From Ornithinimicrobium sp. F0845 (GTDB lineage Bacteria; Actinomycetota; Actinomycetes; Actinomycetales; Dermatophilaceae), in contig NZ_JALKAL010000012.1 in the NCBI RefSeq assembly GCF_023015765.1, positions 62,001 to 126,000 on the forward strand: 64,000 nucleotides of DNA, in the 5' to 3' direction. Positions 45,301 through 53,600 of the stretch are shown here, one piece after another. The position numbers were made by a program, and so were the translations under genes. The notes beneath the pieces were generated by a model. The model ran no database searches. It saw nothing but the letters and a program-made list of their open reading frames with translations, and had not been told where the DNA came from. Position 1 is the first letter of the stretch; every line of letters begins with the position of its first letter.

Positions 45301-45401
45301 GGTGCCGTGGCTCGTCTCTCGGCTCGCGGGGCGGTGGGTCCGTGCCTACGGTGAGCATGCGGTTCAGCCGAGTGCCGCGTCCACCCGTCGGACGTAGGCA
45401 C
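42302..45401 (-). pseudogene. AAA/STAND ATPase with TPR tail, single-base frameshift
   Basis: An ATPase module with P-loop FVRGESGAGKTSLVTEF, Walker B LLVVLDDLQWADTASLALL, and winged domain, then many TPR repeats. The frame breaks near 42,964-42,966, where an extra C in a G/C run shifts DRQVGD out of phase with the continuation RQDEGFRLANLGELAR. The second frame runs to the stop at 42,302 with more TPRs (ALHLAQDIGDPDVEVLALIGLACL). No LuxR HTH is present, unlike the LAL proteins. Related proteins act as signal-transducing scaffolds. The N-terminus before RSSDAVFSQVLGG is uncertain. Confidence 0.8.
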
Positions 45402-45439
45402 CGCCTGCGCGCCGCTCCCCGTTTCTGGAGACCCACATC

Positions 45440-46510
45440 ATGCTCCGCATTGCGTCGGTACCTTCCTCGCACGTCTACGTCCGCCACCTCAGCGCCGGTC
45501 CCGACGACGAGGTCGAGCGGCTGCCCGACCCGTCACCGGGACGGGGCTTGCCGGCTGCCCAGTGGTGGCCGCCGCCGATGCTGGAGGCTGACTGGGTCAG
45601 CGAGCACGCCGACGAGTTCGACGTCATGCACATCCACTTCGGGTTCGACGCCGTCGCCCCAGCTGACCTCGAAGAACTCGTGCGTGCGCTGCGTGCCGCC
45701 GGCAAGCCCCTGGTGCTCACGGTCCACGACCTGCGCAACCCGCACCACCTGGAGCCCGGGCTGCACGACGAGCAGCTCTCGGTCCTGGTGGCGGGGGCGG
45801 ACGCCCTGATCACGCTGACCGAGGGGGCGGCGACCGAGATCCGGCGCCGCTGGGGGCGGGAGGCTCGGGTCCTCCCGCACCCGCACGTGGTGGAGGAGCC
45901 CACGCTGCGCCGCCCCAGGACGCCAGGCACGGAGTTCGTCATCGGCGTGCACGCCAAGAGCCTGCGGGCCAGCATGGACCCGCTGTTCGACATCGAGTCG
46001 ATCGTCGGGCTGCTTCCGCGGCTGCCCGGCGCCCGGCTGCGGGTGGACGTGCACACCGACGTCATGACGCAGGGATCCGACCGTCACGACGCAGGTCTGG
46101 CGGCACGGCTGCGCGACCTCGCCGCGCAGTCCCTCGTGGACCTGCACGTGCACGACTACTTCACCGACGCCGAGCTGTGGGACTACCTGCAGGGGCTGGA
46201 CCTGTCGGTGCTGCCCTACCGGTTCGGCACCCACTCCGGCTGGCTGGAGGCCTGCTTCGACCTGGGCACGGTCGTCGCGGCCCCCGACTGCGGGTTCTAC
46301 GCCGAGCAGCGCCCCTGCCTCAGCTTCCCCGCGGAGCCGGACCCCGCGAGACGGTACGGCCTCCGACAGGCCGTGCACACGGCATACTCGGAGCGGCCCG
46401 CCTGGCGCGCCGACCCCGACCAGCGCGCGGCCGAGCGAACCGCCCTGTCGCGGGCGCACCGCGAGGTCTACGCGCAGGCTCTCGCCGGGAGCGTGACGTG
46501 CACGTCGTGA
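45440..46510 (+). CDS. Glycosyltransferase, family 4-like (GT-B fold)
   Basis: 356 residues. A two-Rossmann GT-B pattern: N-terminal domain with FDVMHIHFGFDAV and LTVHDLRNPH, a linker, then the C-terminal nucleotide-sugar domain with YLQGLDLSVLPYRFGTHSGWLEACFDLGTVV, where the E in EACFD aligns with the GT4 EX7E region. Cytosolic enzyme. It is first of four overlapping glycosyltransferase genes, so the set probably builds one oligosaccharide. Confidence 0.8.
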   Translation: MLRIASVPSSHVYVRHLSAGPDDEVERLPDPSPGRGLPAAQWWPPPMLEADWVSEHADEFDVMHIHFGFDAVAPADLEELVRALRAAGKPLVLTVHDLRNPHHLEPGLHDEQLSVLVAGADALITLTEGAATEIRRRWGREARVLPHPHVVEEPTLRRPRTPGTEFVIGVHAKSLRASMDPLFDIESIVGLLPRLPGARLRVDVHTDVMTQGSDRHDAGLAARLRDLAAQSLVDLHVHDYFTDAELWDYLQGLDLSVLPYRFGTHSGWLEACFDLGTVVAAPDCGFYAEQRPCLSFPAEPDPARRYGLRQAVHTAYSERPAWRADPDQRAAERTALSRAHREVYAQALAGSVTCTS

Positions 46511-47562
46511 TCATCGCGGGGGCGAACCATCCGCTCTGCGAACCGTTCGCGGGCGGTCTTGAGTCGCTGACCTGGCACCTGGTCCGTGGTCTGCGCCTGC
46601 GAGGTGTGGACGTCACGCTGTTCTCCGGGCCGGGCAGCGACCCTGCCCTGGGCGCCCGGGAGATCCTCGTCGAGCCGCTGGAGCTCAGCGCGGCCGCGCG
46701 TCGGGACGTCGCCATGCCACCGGAGCGGTGGCTGCGGGAGCACCACTCCTACCTCCAGGCGATGCTGGAGCTGCAGGGCCGCAGGGACGTGGACGTGATC
46801 CACAACAACAGCCTGCACTACCTGCCGATCGCGCTGGCCGCGACACTGCCGGCACCGATGGTGACGACGCTGCACACCCCGCCCACGCCGTGGGTGGAGC
46901 CGGCCATCCGGTTGATGGACCAGCGGCGCGCCCGGTTCGTCGCCGTCAGCGGGCACACCGCCCGGTCCTGGCGGCACGTCACGAGGGCGCGGGTCGTGCT
47001 CAATGGTGTGGACGTCGACCAGTGGACTCCGGGCCCGGGCGGGCCGGACCTGGCGTGGTTCGGCCGACTCGTCCCCGAGAAGGCGCCGCACGACGCTCTG
47101 CGGATCGCCCTGGCGGGGGGTCGTCGGATCCGGCTCGCCGGCCCCGTGCAGGACCAGGACTACTTCGACGCCATGATCAGACCCCTGCTCGGGCCTGGTG
47201 CGGAGTATCTCGGCCACCTGGGCACGGCCGACCTGGCGAGCCTGGTCGGGCAGAGCGCGGCGACCCTGGTGACGCCGGTGTGGGACGAGCCCTATGGCCT
47301 GGTCGCCGCGGAGTCCCTCGCCTGCGGCACACCGGTCCTGGGCTACGACCGGGGCGGTCTGCGTGAGTTCGTGCCACCCCGCTGCGGCGTGCTCGTGCCG
47401 GGCGGCGACGTGGATGAGGCGGCCCGCCACGTGGAGGTGGCGAGCACGCTGGACCGGGCAGCGTGCCGGCGTCAGGCGGTGCGGCACTGCTCGGTGGAGC
47501 GGATGATCGACGCCTACCTCGAGGTCTATGGCCACCTGACCGTTCCCGGCCGGGCCGCATGA
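46498..47562 (+). CDS. Glycosyltransferase family 4
   Basis: 354 residues, GT4 type: HVVIIAGANHPLCEPFAGGLESLTW opening with a GGLE acceptor loop, MVTTLHTPPTPWVEPAI, FVAVSGHTARSW, and the nucleotide-sugar site LVTPVWDEPYGLVAAESLACGTPVLGYDRGGLREF (EPYGLVAAE matches EX7E). The GTG at 46,498 keeps the first beta strand; GTG 46,507 would give the four-base overlap common here. It is translated together with the preceding gene. Confidence 0.88.
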   Translation: MHVVIIAGANHPLCEPFAGGLESLTWHLVRGLRLRGVDVTLFSGPGSDPALGAREILVEPLELSAAARRDVAMPPERWLREHHSYLQAMLELQGRRDVDVIHNNSLHYLPIALAATLPAPMVTTLHTPPTPWVEPAIRLMDQRRARFVAVSGHTARSWRHVTRARVVLNGVDVDQWTPGPGGPDLAWFGRLVPEKAPHDALRIALAGGRRIRLAGPVQDQDYFDAMIRPLLGPGAEYLGHLGTADLASLVGQSAATLVTPVWDEPYGLVAAESLACGTPVLGYDRGGLREFVPPRCGVLVPGGDVDEAARHVEVASTLDRAACRRQAVRHCSVERMIDAYLEVYGHLTVPGRAA

Positions 47563-48605
47563 TCGGCTACTACGCCCACCACCAGGGCTCCGGCCACGTG
47601 ACCCGGCTGCAGTCGATCGCAGCGTGCCTGGACGAGCCCGTGTGGGGCCTGAGCTCGCTGCCCCGCCCCGCCACCTGGCGCGGCCCGTGGACCCGGCTGG
47701 AGCGCGACGACGGGCTCGACCCGGACACGGACGACACGGACACGGACGACCTGGCCGACGTCACCGCGGGTGGAGTGCTCCACTGGGCGCCGATGGGGCA
47801 CGCGGGCCTGAGCCGGCGGATGACCCAGCTCGCGGCCTGGGTCGACCGGCAGCAGCCGAGGCTCCTGGTGGTCGACGTGTCCGTGGAGGTCGCGCTGTTC
47901 GCCCGGCTGATGGGGGTCCCGACCGTGGTCGTCGCGCTGCCCGGCCGGCGGCTGGACCGGGCGCACCGTCTGGCCTACGACTCGGCGGTCGCCCTGCTCG
48001 CGCCGTGGCCCGAGGGCGCCCACGATCACGACTGGCCCGCGTCGTGGACGGACAGGACCTGGCACGTCGGCGGCATCTCCCGGTTCGACGGGCGACCGAC
48101 CGCCCCGCGTGCACCACGCTCGCGCCGCCGGGTCCTCGTGCTGTGGGGCGGCGGCGGGCGATCCACCGACGCCGGGGCGGTCTCCGCGGCGGCGGCTGCC
48201 ACCCCCGACTGGGAGTGGGTGGAGCGGGACCCCGCGACCGCACCCGCGACCGACGTGTGGGCCGACCTCGCCGCGGCCGACGTCGTGGTGTCCCACGGCG
48301 GCCAGAACGCCGTCGCGGAGGTCGCCGCAGCCCGACGACCGGCGGTCGTGATCGCCCAGCCTCGCCCCTTCGACGAGCAGGAGGCGACGGTGGACGCGCT
48401 CAACCACCTGGGGCTGGCCGTCGGCCTGCACGAGTGGCCGGCGTCCGACGAGTGGCCGGCCGTGCTCGAACGTGCCGCCGCGCTGGGTGGCGCCGGGTGG
48501 GGGCGCTGGTCGACCGGGCACGGTGCGCGCCGGGCAGCCGCTCACCTCATGGCGCTGCGCGCCCTCCCCGCACAGACGGCCGGCCTGAGAGGTCGACCGG
48601 CATGA
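47559..48605 (+). CDS. Glycosyltransferase (GT-B, GT1/28-like)
   Basis: 348 residues: opening IGYYAHHQGSGHVTRLQSIA (a GxGHxxR glycine-rich acceptor loop), then in the C-terminal half ADVVVSHGGQNAVAEVAAARRPAVVIAQ, the HGGxx donor motif of MurG/GT1 type enzymes. A run of Asp/Thr (residues 45-60) is unusual. The ATG overlaps the previous stop (ATGA). Substrate unknown. Confidence 0.85.
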   Translation: MIGYYAHHQGSGHVTRLQSIAACLDEPVWGLSSLPRPATWRGPWTRLERDDGLDPDTDDTDTDDLADVTAGGVLHWAPMGHAGLSRRMTQLAAWVDRQQPRLLVVDVSVEVALFARLMGVPTVVVALPGRRLDRAHRLAYDSAVALLAPWPEGAHDHDWPASWTDRTWHVGGISRFDGRPTAPRAPRSRRRVLVLWGGGGRSTDAGAVSAAAAATPDWEWVERDPATAPATDVWADLAAADVVVSHGGQNAVAEVAAARRPAVVIAQPRPFDEQEATVDALNHLGLAVGLHEWPASDEWPAVLERAAALGGAGWGRWSTGHGARRAAAHLMALRALPAQTAGLRGRPA

Positions 48606-49483
48606 CGGCACGCACAGCGGTGGTGACCATCGCGCACGGTCGTCACGAGCACCTGGCCGGGCTGCTGTGGGGTCTGCGCGGCCAGGTCCGGGCGCCCGCG
48701 GTGTTCGTCGCTGTGGCCATGGATGACCCCGAGGTCGCCTCGGTGGTGGACCGGTGTCGCCCGCCGGAGGCGCAGGTGCTGGTGCCGAGCCTGCCGAGCA
48801 CGCCCGAGGGACTGCCGCTCGCGGCGGCCCGCAACACCGGAGCCAGCGCAGCGATCGCCGCGGGCGCGGACCTGCTGGTCTTCCTGGACGTGGACTGCAT
48901 CCCGTCCCCCGGTCTGGTGCGGCAGTATGCCGAGGTGCTGGCGCCCGCCGACCCGACCCCTCGGCATACTGGCGACAGGCCGACCGTCGCCGCCGGTGAG
49001 GTGGCCTACCTGCCCGCGGTGGGGCACCCGCGCGACTACCGCGGCGCCGACCTGGCGGCCATGGCCCGGCCCCACCCCGCGCGCCCCCGTCTCGCACCGG
49101 ACGAGGTCCGGCCGGCCGACGACCTGCGACTGTTCTGGTCGCTCTCCTTCGCCCTGCGCGCGGACGACTGGGAGGCGCTCGGGGGGTTCGACGAGGGCTA
49201 TGTCGGCTACGGGGCCGAGGACACCGACTTCGGGCAGCGCCTCGGGGCGGCGCACGGGCGGCTGCTTTGGGTCGGGGGTGCCACCGCATACCACCAGCAC
49301 CACCCCTCACCCAGCCCGCCGCTGCAGCACCTGGCCTCCATCGTTGACAACGCCAACCGCTTCCAGCGGCGCTGGGGCTGGTTCCCGATGGAGGGATGGC
49401 TGGAGCAGTTCCAGGAACTCGGTCTGGCTGAGCAGGACCCGCGCGGCGGCGAGTGGCGTGCACTCACGCACGCGATCCGCTGA
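48602..49483 (+). CDS. Glycosyltransferase family 2 with galactosyltransferase-type C domain
   Basis: 293 residues: a GT-A fold start TAVVTIAHGRHEHLAGLLWGL, metal-binding LLVFLDVDCIPSP (DxD), and the Glyco_transf_7C motif GGFDEGYVGYGAEDTDFGQRL found in galactosyl/N-acetylgalactosaminyl transferases. Its ATG overlaps the previous stop by four bases, closing the four-gene cluster. No membrane anchor. The acceptor is unknown. Confidence 0.88.
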   Translation: MTARTAVVTIAHGRHEHLAGLLWGLRGQVRAPAVFVAVAMDDPEVASVVDRCRPPEAQVLVPSLPSTPEGLPLAAARNTGASAAIAAGADLLVFLDVDCIPSPGLVRQYAEVLAPADPTPRHTGDRPTVAAGEVAYLPAVGHPRDYRGADLAAMARPHPARPRLAPDEVRPADDLRLFWSLSFALRADDWEALGGFDEGYVGYGAEDTDFGQRLGAAHGRLLWVGGATAYHQHHPSPSPPLQHLASIVDNANRFQRRWGWFPMEGWLEQFQELGLAEQDPRGGEWRALTHAIR

Positions 49484-49484
49484 G

Positions 49485-50519
49485 TCACTCCAGGATGCGC
49501 ACCCAGTTGGGGCCGCGACCGATCTCGGCCGTCCCCAGCGATGTCAGCGCTCCGTCCTCCTCGACGCGAAGCAACTCGGCACGGGTCGACCTCTCGCCCA
49601 CGCTCACGAGGAGACGGCCGTCGGAGGTGACGTTGAAGCCGCGCGGCTGCTGCTGCGTCGGTGTGAAGTGCGTCGCTTGGCCAAGCCGCCCGGACGCGTC
49701 CACGGGGACCGAGGCGAGCTCCGATGAGCTGCGCTCCGAGGTGATCAGCCACGATCCGGCACGGTGCACGTCCGCACCCCAGATGAGGTGCTCCTGCGTC
49801 GGGTCCGCGCCCAGCCTGCTGTGCGCCAGCCCGTGGTGCGGGTCGACGATGCCGACCGCCTCGGCCGGGCTCAGCGTGCCGTCGGCGGCGCGGGCGTGAC
49901 GGACCGCCTCACCGGAGAACTCGGTCACCAGGTAGGCGTGGTCGCCGTCCACCACGAGGTGCCGCGGGCCAGAACCCTGGGGCGCAGCCACGGTCGGCGG
50001 GTCCAGCGGGGTCAGGGCGCCGCTCGCGTTCAGGCTGAACTGCGCGACCAGGTCGTCCCCGAGGGAGACGAAGTAGGCGACCGTGCCGCCGCCGCTGCCG
50101 GCCGGCACGACGCAGTGCAGGTTGGCGAAGCTGACGCGTGCGGTCGGCTCCCCGACCCGCACCTGATCCCCGTGCCCCACGGGCCAGACGTGACCCGAGC
50201 CTCCGCCGTAGGAGGCGCCGAGCAGCACGGTGCCTTCGTGAGCCAGCGAGAGGTAGGTCATGCTCGCCTCGGTGTCCCGGCGGGACACCTCGGTCAGCGC
50301 ACCCGTGGTGCGGTCCAGCCGCAGGGTGGCGATCCCCGGCTGGTCGCCCTTGTATGCCGCGTGGACCAGATCACGGTCCGGGTCCACCGCGAAGGTCCCG
50401 CACCCGGTGAGCCCCGAGGTGGTCTCCAGCACCTCGAGCCGGGGCGCCTCTCCACGGTGCAGGCGCAGGGCGCTGATGGAGCCGTCTTGGGCGTTGGCGA
50501 TCAGGACGAGTTCACTCAC
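49485..50519 (-). CDS. Lactonase family (6-phosphogluconolactonase-like) beta-propeller protein
   Basis: 344 residues, seven-bladed propeller with repeated blade strands (SISALRLHRGEAPRLEVLET, GIATLRLDRTTGALTEVSRR) and the conserved GSGPRHLVVDGDHAYLVTEF and HFTPTQQQPRGFNVTSDGRLLVSV blocks of the YbhE-like lactonase family. Members hydrolyse 6-phosphogluconolactone or other lactones. The GTG at 50,519 has a GGAGAAG Shine-Dalgarno; an in-frame ORF to 50,672 is rejected. Not linked to the sugar cluster except by position. Confidence 0.85.
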   Translation of the reverse strand: MSELVLIANAQDGSISALRLHRGEAPRLEVLETTSGLTGCGTFAVDPDRDLVHAAYKGDQPGIATLRLDRTTGALTEVSRRDTEASMTYLSLAHEGTVLLGASYGGGSGHVWPVGHGDQVRVGEPTARVSFANLHCVVPAGSGGGTVAYFVSLGDDLVAQFSLNASGALTPLDPPTVAAPQGSGPRHLVVDGDHAYLVTEFSGEAVRHARAADGTLSPAEAVGIVDPHHGLAHSRLGADPTQEHLIWGADVHRAGSWLITSERSSSELASVPVDASGRLGQATHFTPTQQQPRGFNVTSDGRLLVSVGERSTRAELLRVEEDGALTSLGTAEIGRGPNWVRILE

Positions 50520-50888
50520 CTTCTCCACCGTAGGGCCGATCACGGCAGCGCACCCCCGCAGTGCACATGCCTCGTCGTCGGTGCTTCTTCGCTGCGGCTC
50601 GAGGGCAGTGCCCACCCCCTGCTGGGCAGGAGTGTCGGGGGGCGACGCGCCGCTGGGGCACACTTGGGGCACAGACGGGGCGAAGCAAAGACCCCTTGCC
50701 CGTGTTTCTGCTGGTCAGGGGCCGAATACTGCTGGTGGGCGAAAACTGGGTTTGGACGGGCCGCTTCCTCGGCCGCTACGCCGCGTAGCACGCCACAACT
50801 CGGCACAATACGGGCGCAAGTGGCGTCTGGCGCAAGGTATAACGGTGCGCCTCCCCCGCCGACGCCGTTCTCCACGTTGCGATGGTGA
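50520..50888. other. Intergenic region with remnants of a tRNA attachment end
   Basis: 369 bp without a gene. It holds two GGGGCACA copies near 50,655-50,675, a weak hairpin (CCCCTTGCC / GGTCAGGGG, 50,691-50,721) and a degenerate tRNA-3'-end copy (50,733-50,756). The order hairpin then tRNA end mirrors 52,203-52,268. Confidence 0.5.
50733..50756 (-). repeat. Degenerate tRNA 3'-end copy (possible old att site)
   Basis: On the minus strand it reads CCAAACCCAG then TTTTCGCCCACCA, close to the intact copy at 52,246-52,268 but with an extra base in the acceptor strand and a changed T loop. It may be the scar of an earlier integration into the same tRNA. Confidence 0.45.
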
Positions 50889-51449
50889 CTACTCGGTCAG
50901 GCGACGCTCGACGGCCTGACAGTCCAGCAGGAGGTTGTCGAGCCCGCCATGGACACTCTCGATCATGTCCTCCCCGTAGGCTGCGATGACGATCTTCCGC
51001 ATTTCCTCAGCTCGGCTCACTCCGAGTGCACGGGCCAGGATCAGGATGTCATTCAGGTCTCTGACACCCCGCCGAGCGATCAACTTCATCGCCAACAGAT
51101 GTTCGGGCGGCGCAAGTTGGACGTCCAGGCCTGGGGTCTCTCCAGGCTCGAGCCTGTTGTGGGGCGTTGGGATCCAGGGTTGAGCAGCGGTGCTCAACCA
51201 GTCCTCGCGAAGTCCCTCATCATGGGCCACCTCTCGGGCTGCAGCCAGCACCTCCCCGGGCGGAACAGCCAGCGCATCCACGTCGTCCGTAGTCCGTCTA
51301 TCGTTGTGGCGAAGCGCAATGGCGGCTCCACCAACCACGTACACCAGGGCGGACGTCCCGGCTGCCGCCAGCTTTTCAGACACGAGACCCAGGAGCCGCC
51401 CAATCTCCGTCGTGGTGAACTCCCCGTCGAGCCGGCCATCGCTCCTCAT
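50889..51449 (-). CDS. Nucleotidyltransferase-fold protein (possible toxin of XRE pair)
   Basis: 186 residues. Motif YVVGGAAIALRHNDRRTTDDVDALAV carries the GG and the D-x-D of minimal nucleotidyltransferases (DUF6036/AbiEii-like), with a second carboxylate in GLDVQLA. AbiEii-type enzymes act as toxins that modify tRNA. The ATG overlaps the upstream XRE gene stop by four bases. The pair lies between the two tRNA-end repeats, so it looks like a small accessory cassette. Function as a toxin-antitoxin is inference. Confidence 0.7.
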   Translation of the reverse strand: MRSDGRLDGEFTTTEIGRLLGLVSEKLAAAGTSALVYVVGGAAIALRHNDRRTTDDVDALAVPPGEVLAAAREVAHDEGLREDWLSTAAQPWIPTPHNRLEPGETPGLDVQLAPPEHLLAMKLIARRGVRDLNDILILARALGVSRAEEMRKIVIAAYGEDMIESVHGGLDNLLLDCQAVERRLTE

Positions 51450-52045
51450 GCTGTGGACAACGTGCGGGCAGCAATGTGGATACCTCGGCGACGAAGCCAG
51501 TCCGGAGTCTCCCCGCGGACCGTGTCCGAGTCCCGGAACGGGTCCTCTGGCTCCCAGGGCGAATCGAAGTAGAGGCTCTCCGTCCAAGCAGGCACCTGGC
51601 GGCCCGCCTCTTCGAAGCAGTGCTCAACCAACGCACGGATGAGTTGATCGAACCGCGGGTCCTGGACTCTCGCTGCACGATGTCTCCACGCCGGGACGGC
51701 CCCCGTCTCACGCGTCAACGCGAAGACCAGGTCGTCCCGACAGCGCAGGGTCTGTCGGAAGGCCCACTCCTCGTCCTCGTCTGCGAGGGCACGATTGACT
51801 CGTTCCGCGGAGCTCGTCGGGTCAACCAGCCCAGCCTGCATAGCCCGGCGACGAGCTTCGGCGAACCGGACGGCACGCCGGTAAAGCACTGCGGACGGAA
51901 CGGTCTTGCCTTGGGTATAGGCAGACATGCGGGCAGGTGATGTTCCCATCGCCCGGGCGAACTGGTTCTGTGACAGGCCGGACTCACGGACCGCCAGGGT
52001 CATCTCCTCGGCGATCTCGGCACGCTCTTGGTCCTCGATCAGCAC
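51446..52045 (-). CDS. XRE-type helix-turn-helix protein (possible antitoxin)
   Basis: 199 residues from a GTG. N-terminal HTH: AVRESGLSQNQFARAMGTSPARMSAYTQGKTVPSAVLYRR. The rest is a long charged helical domain with no recognised fold. Order HTH first, then nucleotidyltransferase, with a four-base overlap, is the usual order in AbiE-like and MNT-type systems. The promoter region is AT-rich (52,050-52,075), unlike its surroundings. Confidence 0.7.
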   Translation of the reverse strand: MLIEDQERAEIAEEMTLAVRESGLSQNQFARAMGTSPARMSAYTQGKTVPSAVLYRRAVRFAEARRRAMQAGLVDPTSSAERVNRALADEDEEWAFRQTLRCRDDLVFALTRETGAVPAWRHRAARVQDPRFDQLIRALVEHCFEEAGRQVPAWTESLYFDSPWEPEDPFRDSDTVRGETPDWLRRRGIHIAARTLSTA

Positions 52046-52202
52046 ACGGTAGATGTTATCAGATTTGATTATGCTTTCACGTGACGCTCACGGACCGCCA
52101 TCCGCGGCACCACGGAGCAGACGTGCGCACACGCGGCCAGCACATAACGCGCTTGCGCCCCTTGAACCTGTGCCACGACGTTGGACATTCTGGACACAAC
52201 AA

Positions 52203-52235
52203 AGGCCAGAACCCCTTCCGAAAGAGTTCTGGCCT
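52203..52235. terminator. Strong hairpin, terminator-like
   Basis: AGGCCAGAAC (52,203-52,212) pairs perfectly with GTTCTGGCCT (52,226-52,235) with a 13-base loop. No clear T-run follows on either side, so terminator function is likely but not certain. Confidence 0.55.
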
Positions 52236-52245
52236 GCGGTGATAC

Positions 52246-52268
52246 TGGTGGGCGATACTGGGTTTGAA
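52246..52268 (-). repeat. tRNA 3'-end fragment, probable attachment site
   Basis: On the minus strand it reads a T-loop TTCAAAC, T-stem strand CCAGT, acceptor strand ATCGCCC, discriminator A and CCA: a perfect tRNA 3' end whose acceptor partner would be GGGCGAT, as in valine tRNAs. The rest of the tRNA is absent, so this is an att-site duplicate. The integrase is 170 bp away. Confidence 0.75.
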
Positions 52269-52436
52269 ATTTTGAGAGAGGGGGCTACCACAAACCCCTC
52301 TCCGCCGTCCACTTTGGTGATAAACTCGCAGGTCAGAGGGCATGTCGGCAAGGGACAGAGATGGACGGGTCTGGACAGGTTTTGACGCCGTTGTTCCTCG
52401 TATATTCCTCGAAAGGCGATACTGGGAGGACACAAG

Positions 52437-53600
52437 TTGACTCGCACCGACCATCGGTCCAGACGTGGGTTCGGGCGTGTGGAGCGCCTCAAGTCTGGGC
52501 GTTACCGGGCTGCATACACCGGCCCAGACGGTCGTCTCTACCGGGCTCCGATGACGTTCGATGCCAAGGACGACGCCATCGCCTGGCTGTCCGCGCGCCG
52601 AGCCGAGATCGGGATGGAGGTGTGGGCGCCGCAGGCCGCTGCTCAAGGGGCACGGCGACGGGAGTCCCCGACGTTCCGTGCCTACGCCGAGCTGTGGCTG
52701 GAGACCCGCCGCACGCGGGGGCGCGAGCTGCGCCCCACGACCGGTCAGCAGTATCGGATGCTGCTGGACCGGTTTATCTATCCCACGTTCGGCGAGGAGC
52801 GCATCGACCGGATCTCGCACGAGGACGTCAACGCCTGGTTCGACCAGGTGGCTCCGGGCCGGGACACCGTCAGGGCACAGGCGTACAGCCTGCTGCGCAC
52901 GATCTTCGCCGGCGCCGCGTCCGTGCGGCCCACTCCCCTCATCCCGTACAACCCGGCTCACATCCGCGGCGCTGGTAACGCCAGGCGGGCCCACCACGTG
53001 GAGCCGGCGACGCTGACGGAGCTCGAGACGATCGTCACGGAGCTGCCCGACCGCTACCGGCTGATGGCGCTGCTCGCCGCATGGTGTGCGCTGCGCTTCG
53101 GAGAGCTGGCCGAGCTACGCCGCGGTGACATCGACCTGCGGACCGGGCGGGTCAAGGTCCGTCGTGGCGTCGTGCGGGTCGGCGGACAGTTCATCGTCGG
53201 CCCACCCAAGAGCGATGCGGGCGTGCGCGACGTCGCGATCCCGCCACATCTGCTCGCCACGGTCAAGGCGCACTTGTCGCAGCACACCGCGTCAGGCAAG
53301 GACGCGCTGCTCTTCCCCGCCGCGGCCGACAGCGACCGGCACATGGCGCCGTCGACGCTCTACAAGGTCTACTACCCAGCGAGGCAGGCCGCCGGCCGGC
53401 CGGACCTTCGCTGGCACGACCTGCGCCATACCGGCGCCGTCCTCGCGGCCCAGACCGGCGCGACCCTTGCCGAGCTCATGGGCCGGCTCGGCCACTCCAC
53501 GCCCGGCGCTGCCATGCGCTACCAGCACGCCGCCGCCGACCGCGACGCCGAGATCGCGCGGCGGCTGTCGGAGCTGCACGACGGGGCGGCTCTGCAATGA
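52437..53600 (+). CDS. int: Tyrosine recombinase (site-specific integrase)
   Basis: 387 residues from TTG. An N-terminal arm-binding part (GRVERLKSGRYRAAYTGPDGRLYRA), a SAM-like core-binding domain, and the catalytic domain with Arg in WCALRFGELAELRR, HxxR in WHDLRHTGAVLA, His in MGRLGHSTPGAAM and the Tyr nucleophile in RYQHAA. It integrates and excises the island at the tRNA 3' end beside it. Its stop overlaps the RelE-like gene by four bases. Confidence 0.93.
   Translation: MTRTDHRSRRGFGRVERLKSGRYRAAYTGPDGRLYRAPMTFDAKDDAIAWLSARRAEIGMEVWAPQAAAQGARRRESPTFRAYAELWLETRRTRGRELRPTTGQQYRMLLDRFIYPTFGEERIDRISHEDVNAWFDQVAPGRDTVRAQAYSLLRTIFAGAASVRPTPLIPYNPAHIRGAGNARRAHHVEPATLTELETIVTELPDRYRLMALLAAWCALRFGELAELRRGDIDLRTGRVKVRRGVVRVGGQFIVGPPKSDAGVRDVAIPPHLLATVKAHLSQHTASGKDALLFPAAADSDRHMAPSTLYKVYYPARQAAGRPDLRWHDLRHTGAVLAAQTGATLAELMGRLGHSTPGAAMRYQHAAADRDAEIARRLSELHDGAALQ

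Larger units (their letters stand above)
52046..52436. other. Intergenic att/regulatory region before the integrase
   Basis: 391 bp: an AT-rich promoter for the XRE gene, a strong hairpin (52,203-52,235), the tRNA 3'-end copy (52,246-52,268) and, near the integrase start, a further GGCGATACTGGG at 52,415-52,426. The last shares its core with the tRNA end and could be an integrase-binding site. Confidence 0.55.

Noticed and set aside
50733-50756. Complete tRNA gene
   Set aside because: Only the 3' end is recognisable; no D-arm or anticodon arm is present to the right of the T-loop.
52246-52268. Complete tRNA gene
   Set aside because: After the T-loop the sequence diverges immediately; only the att-size end exists.
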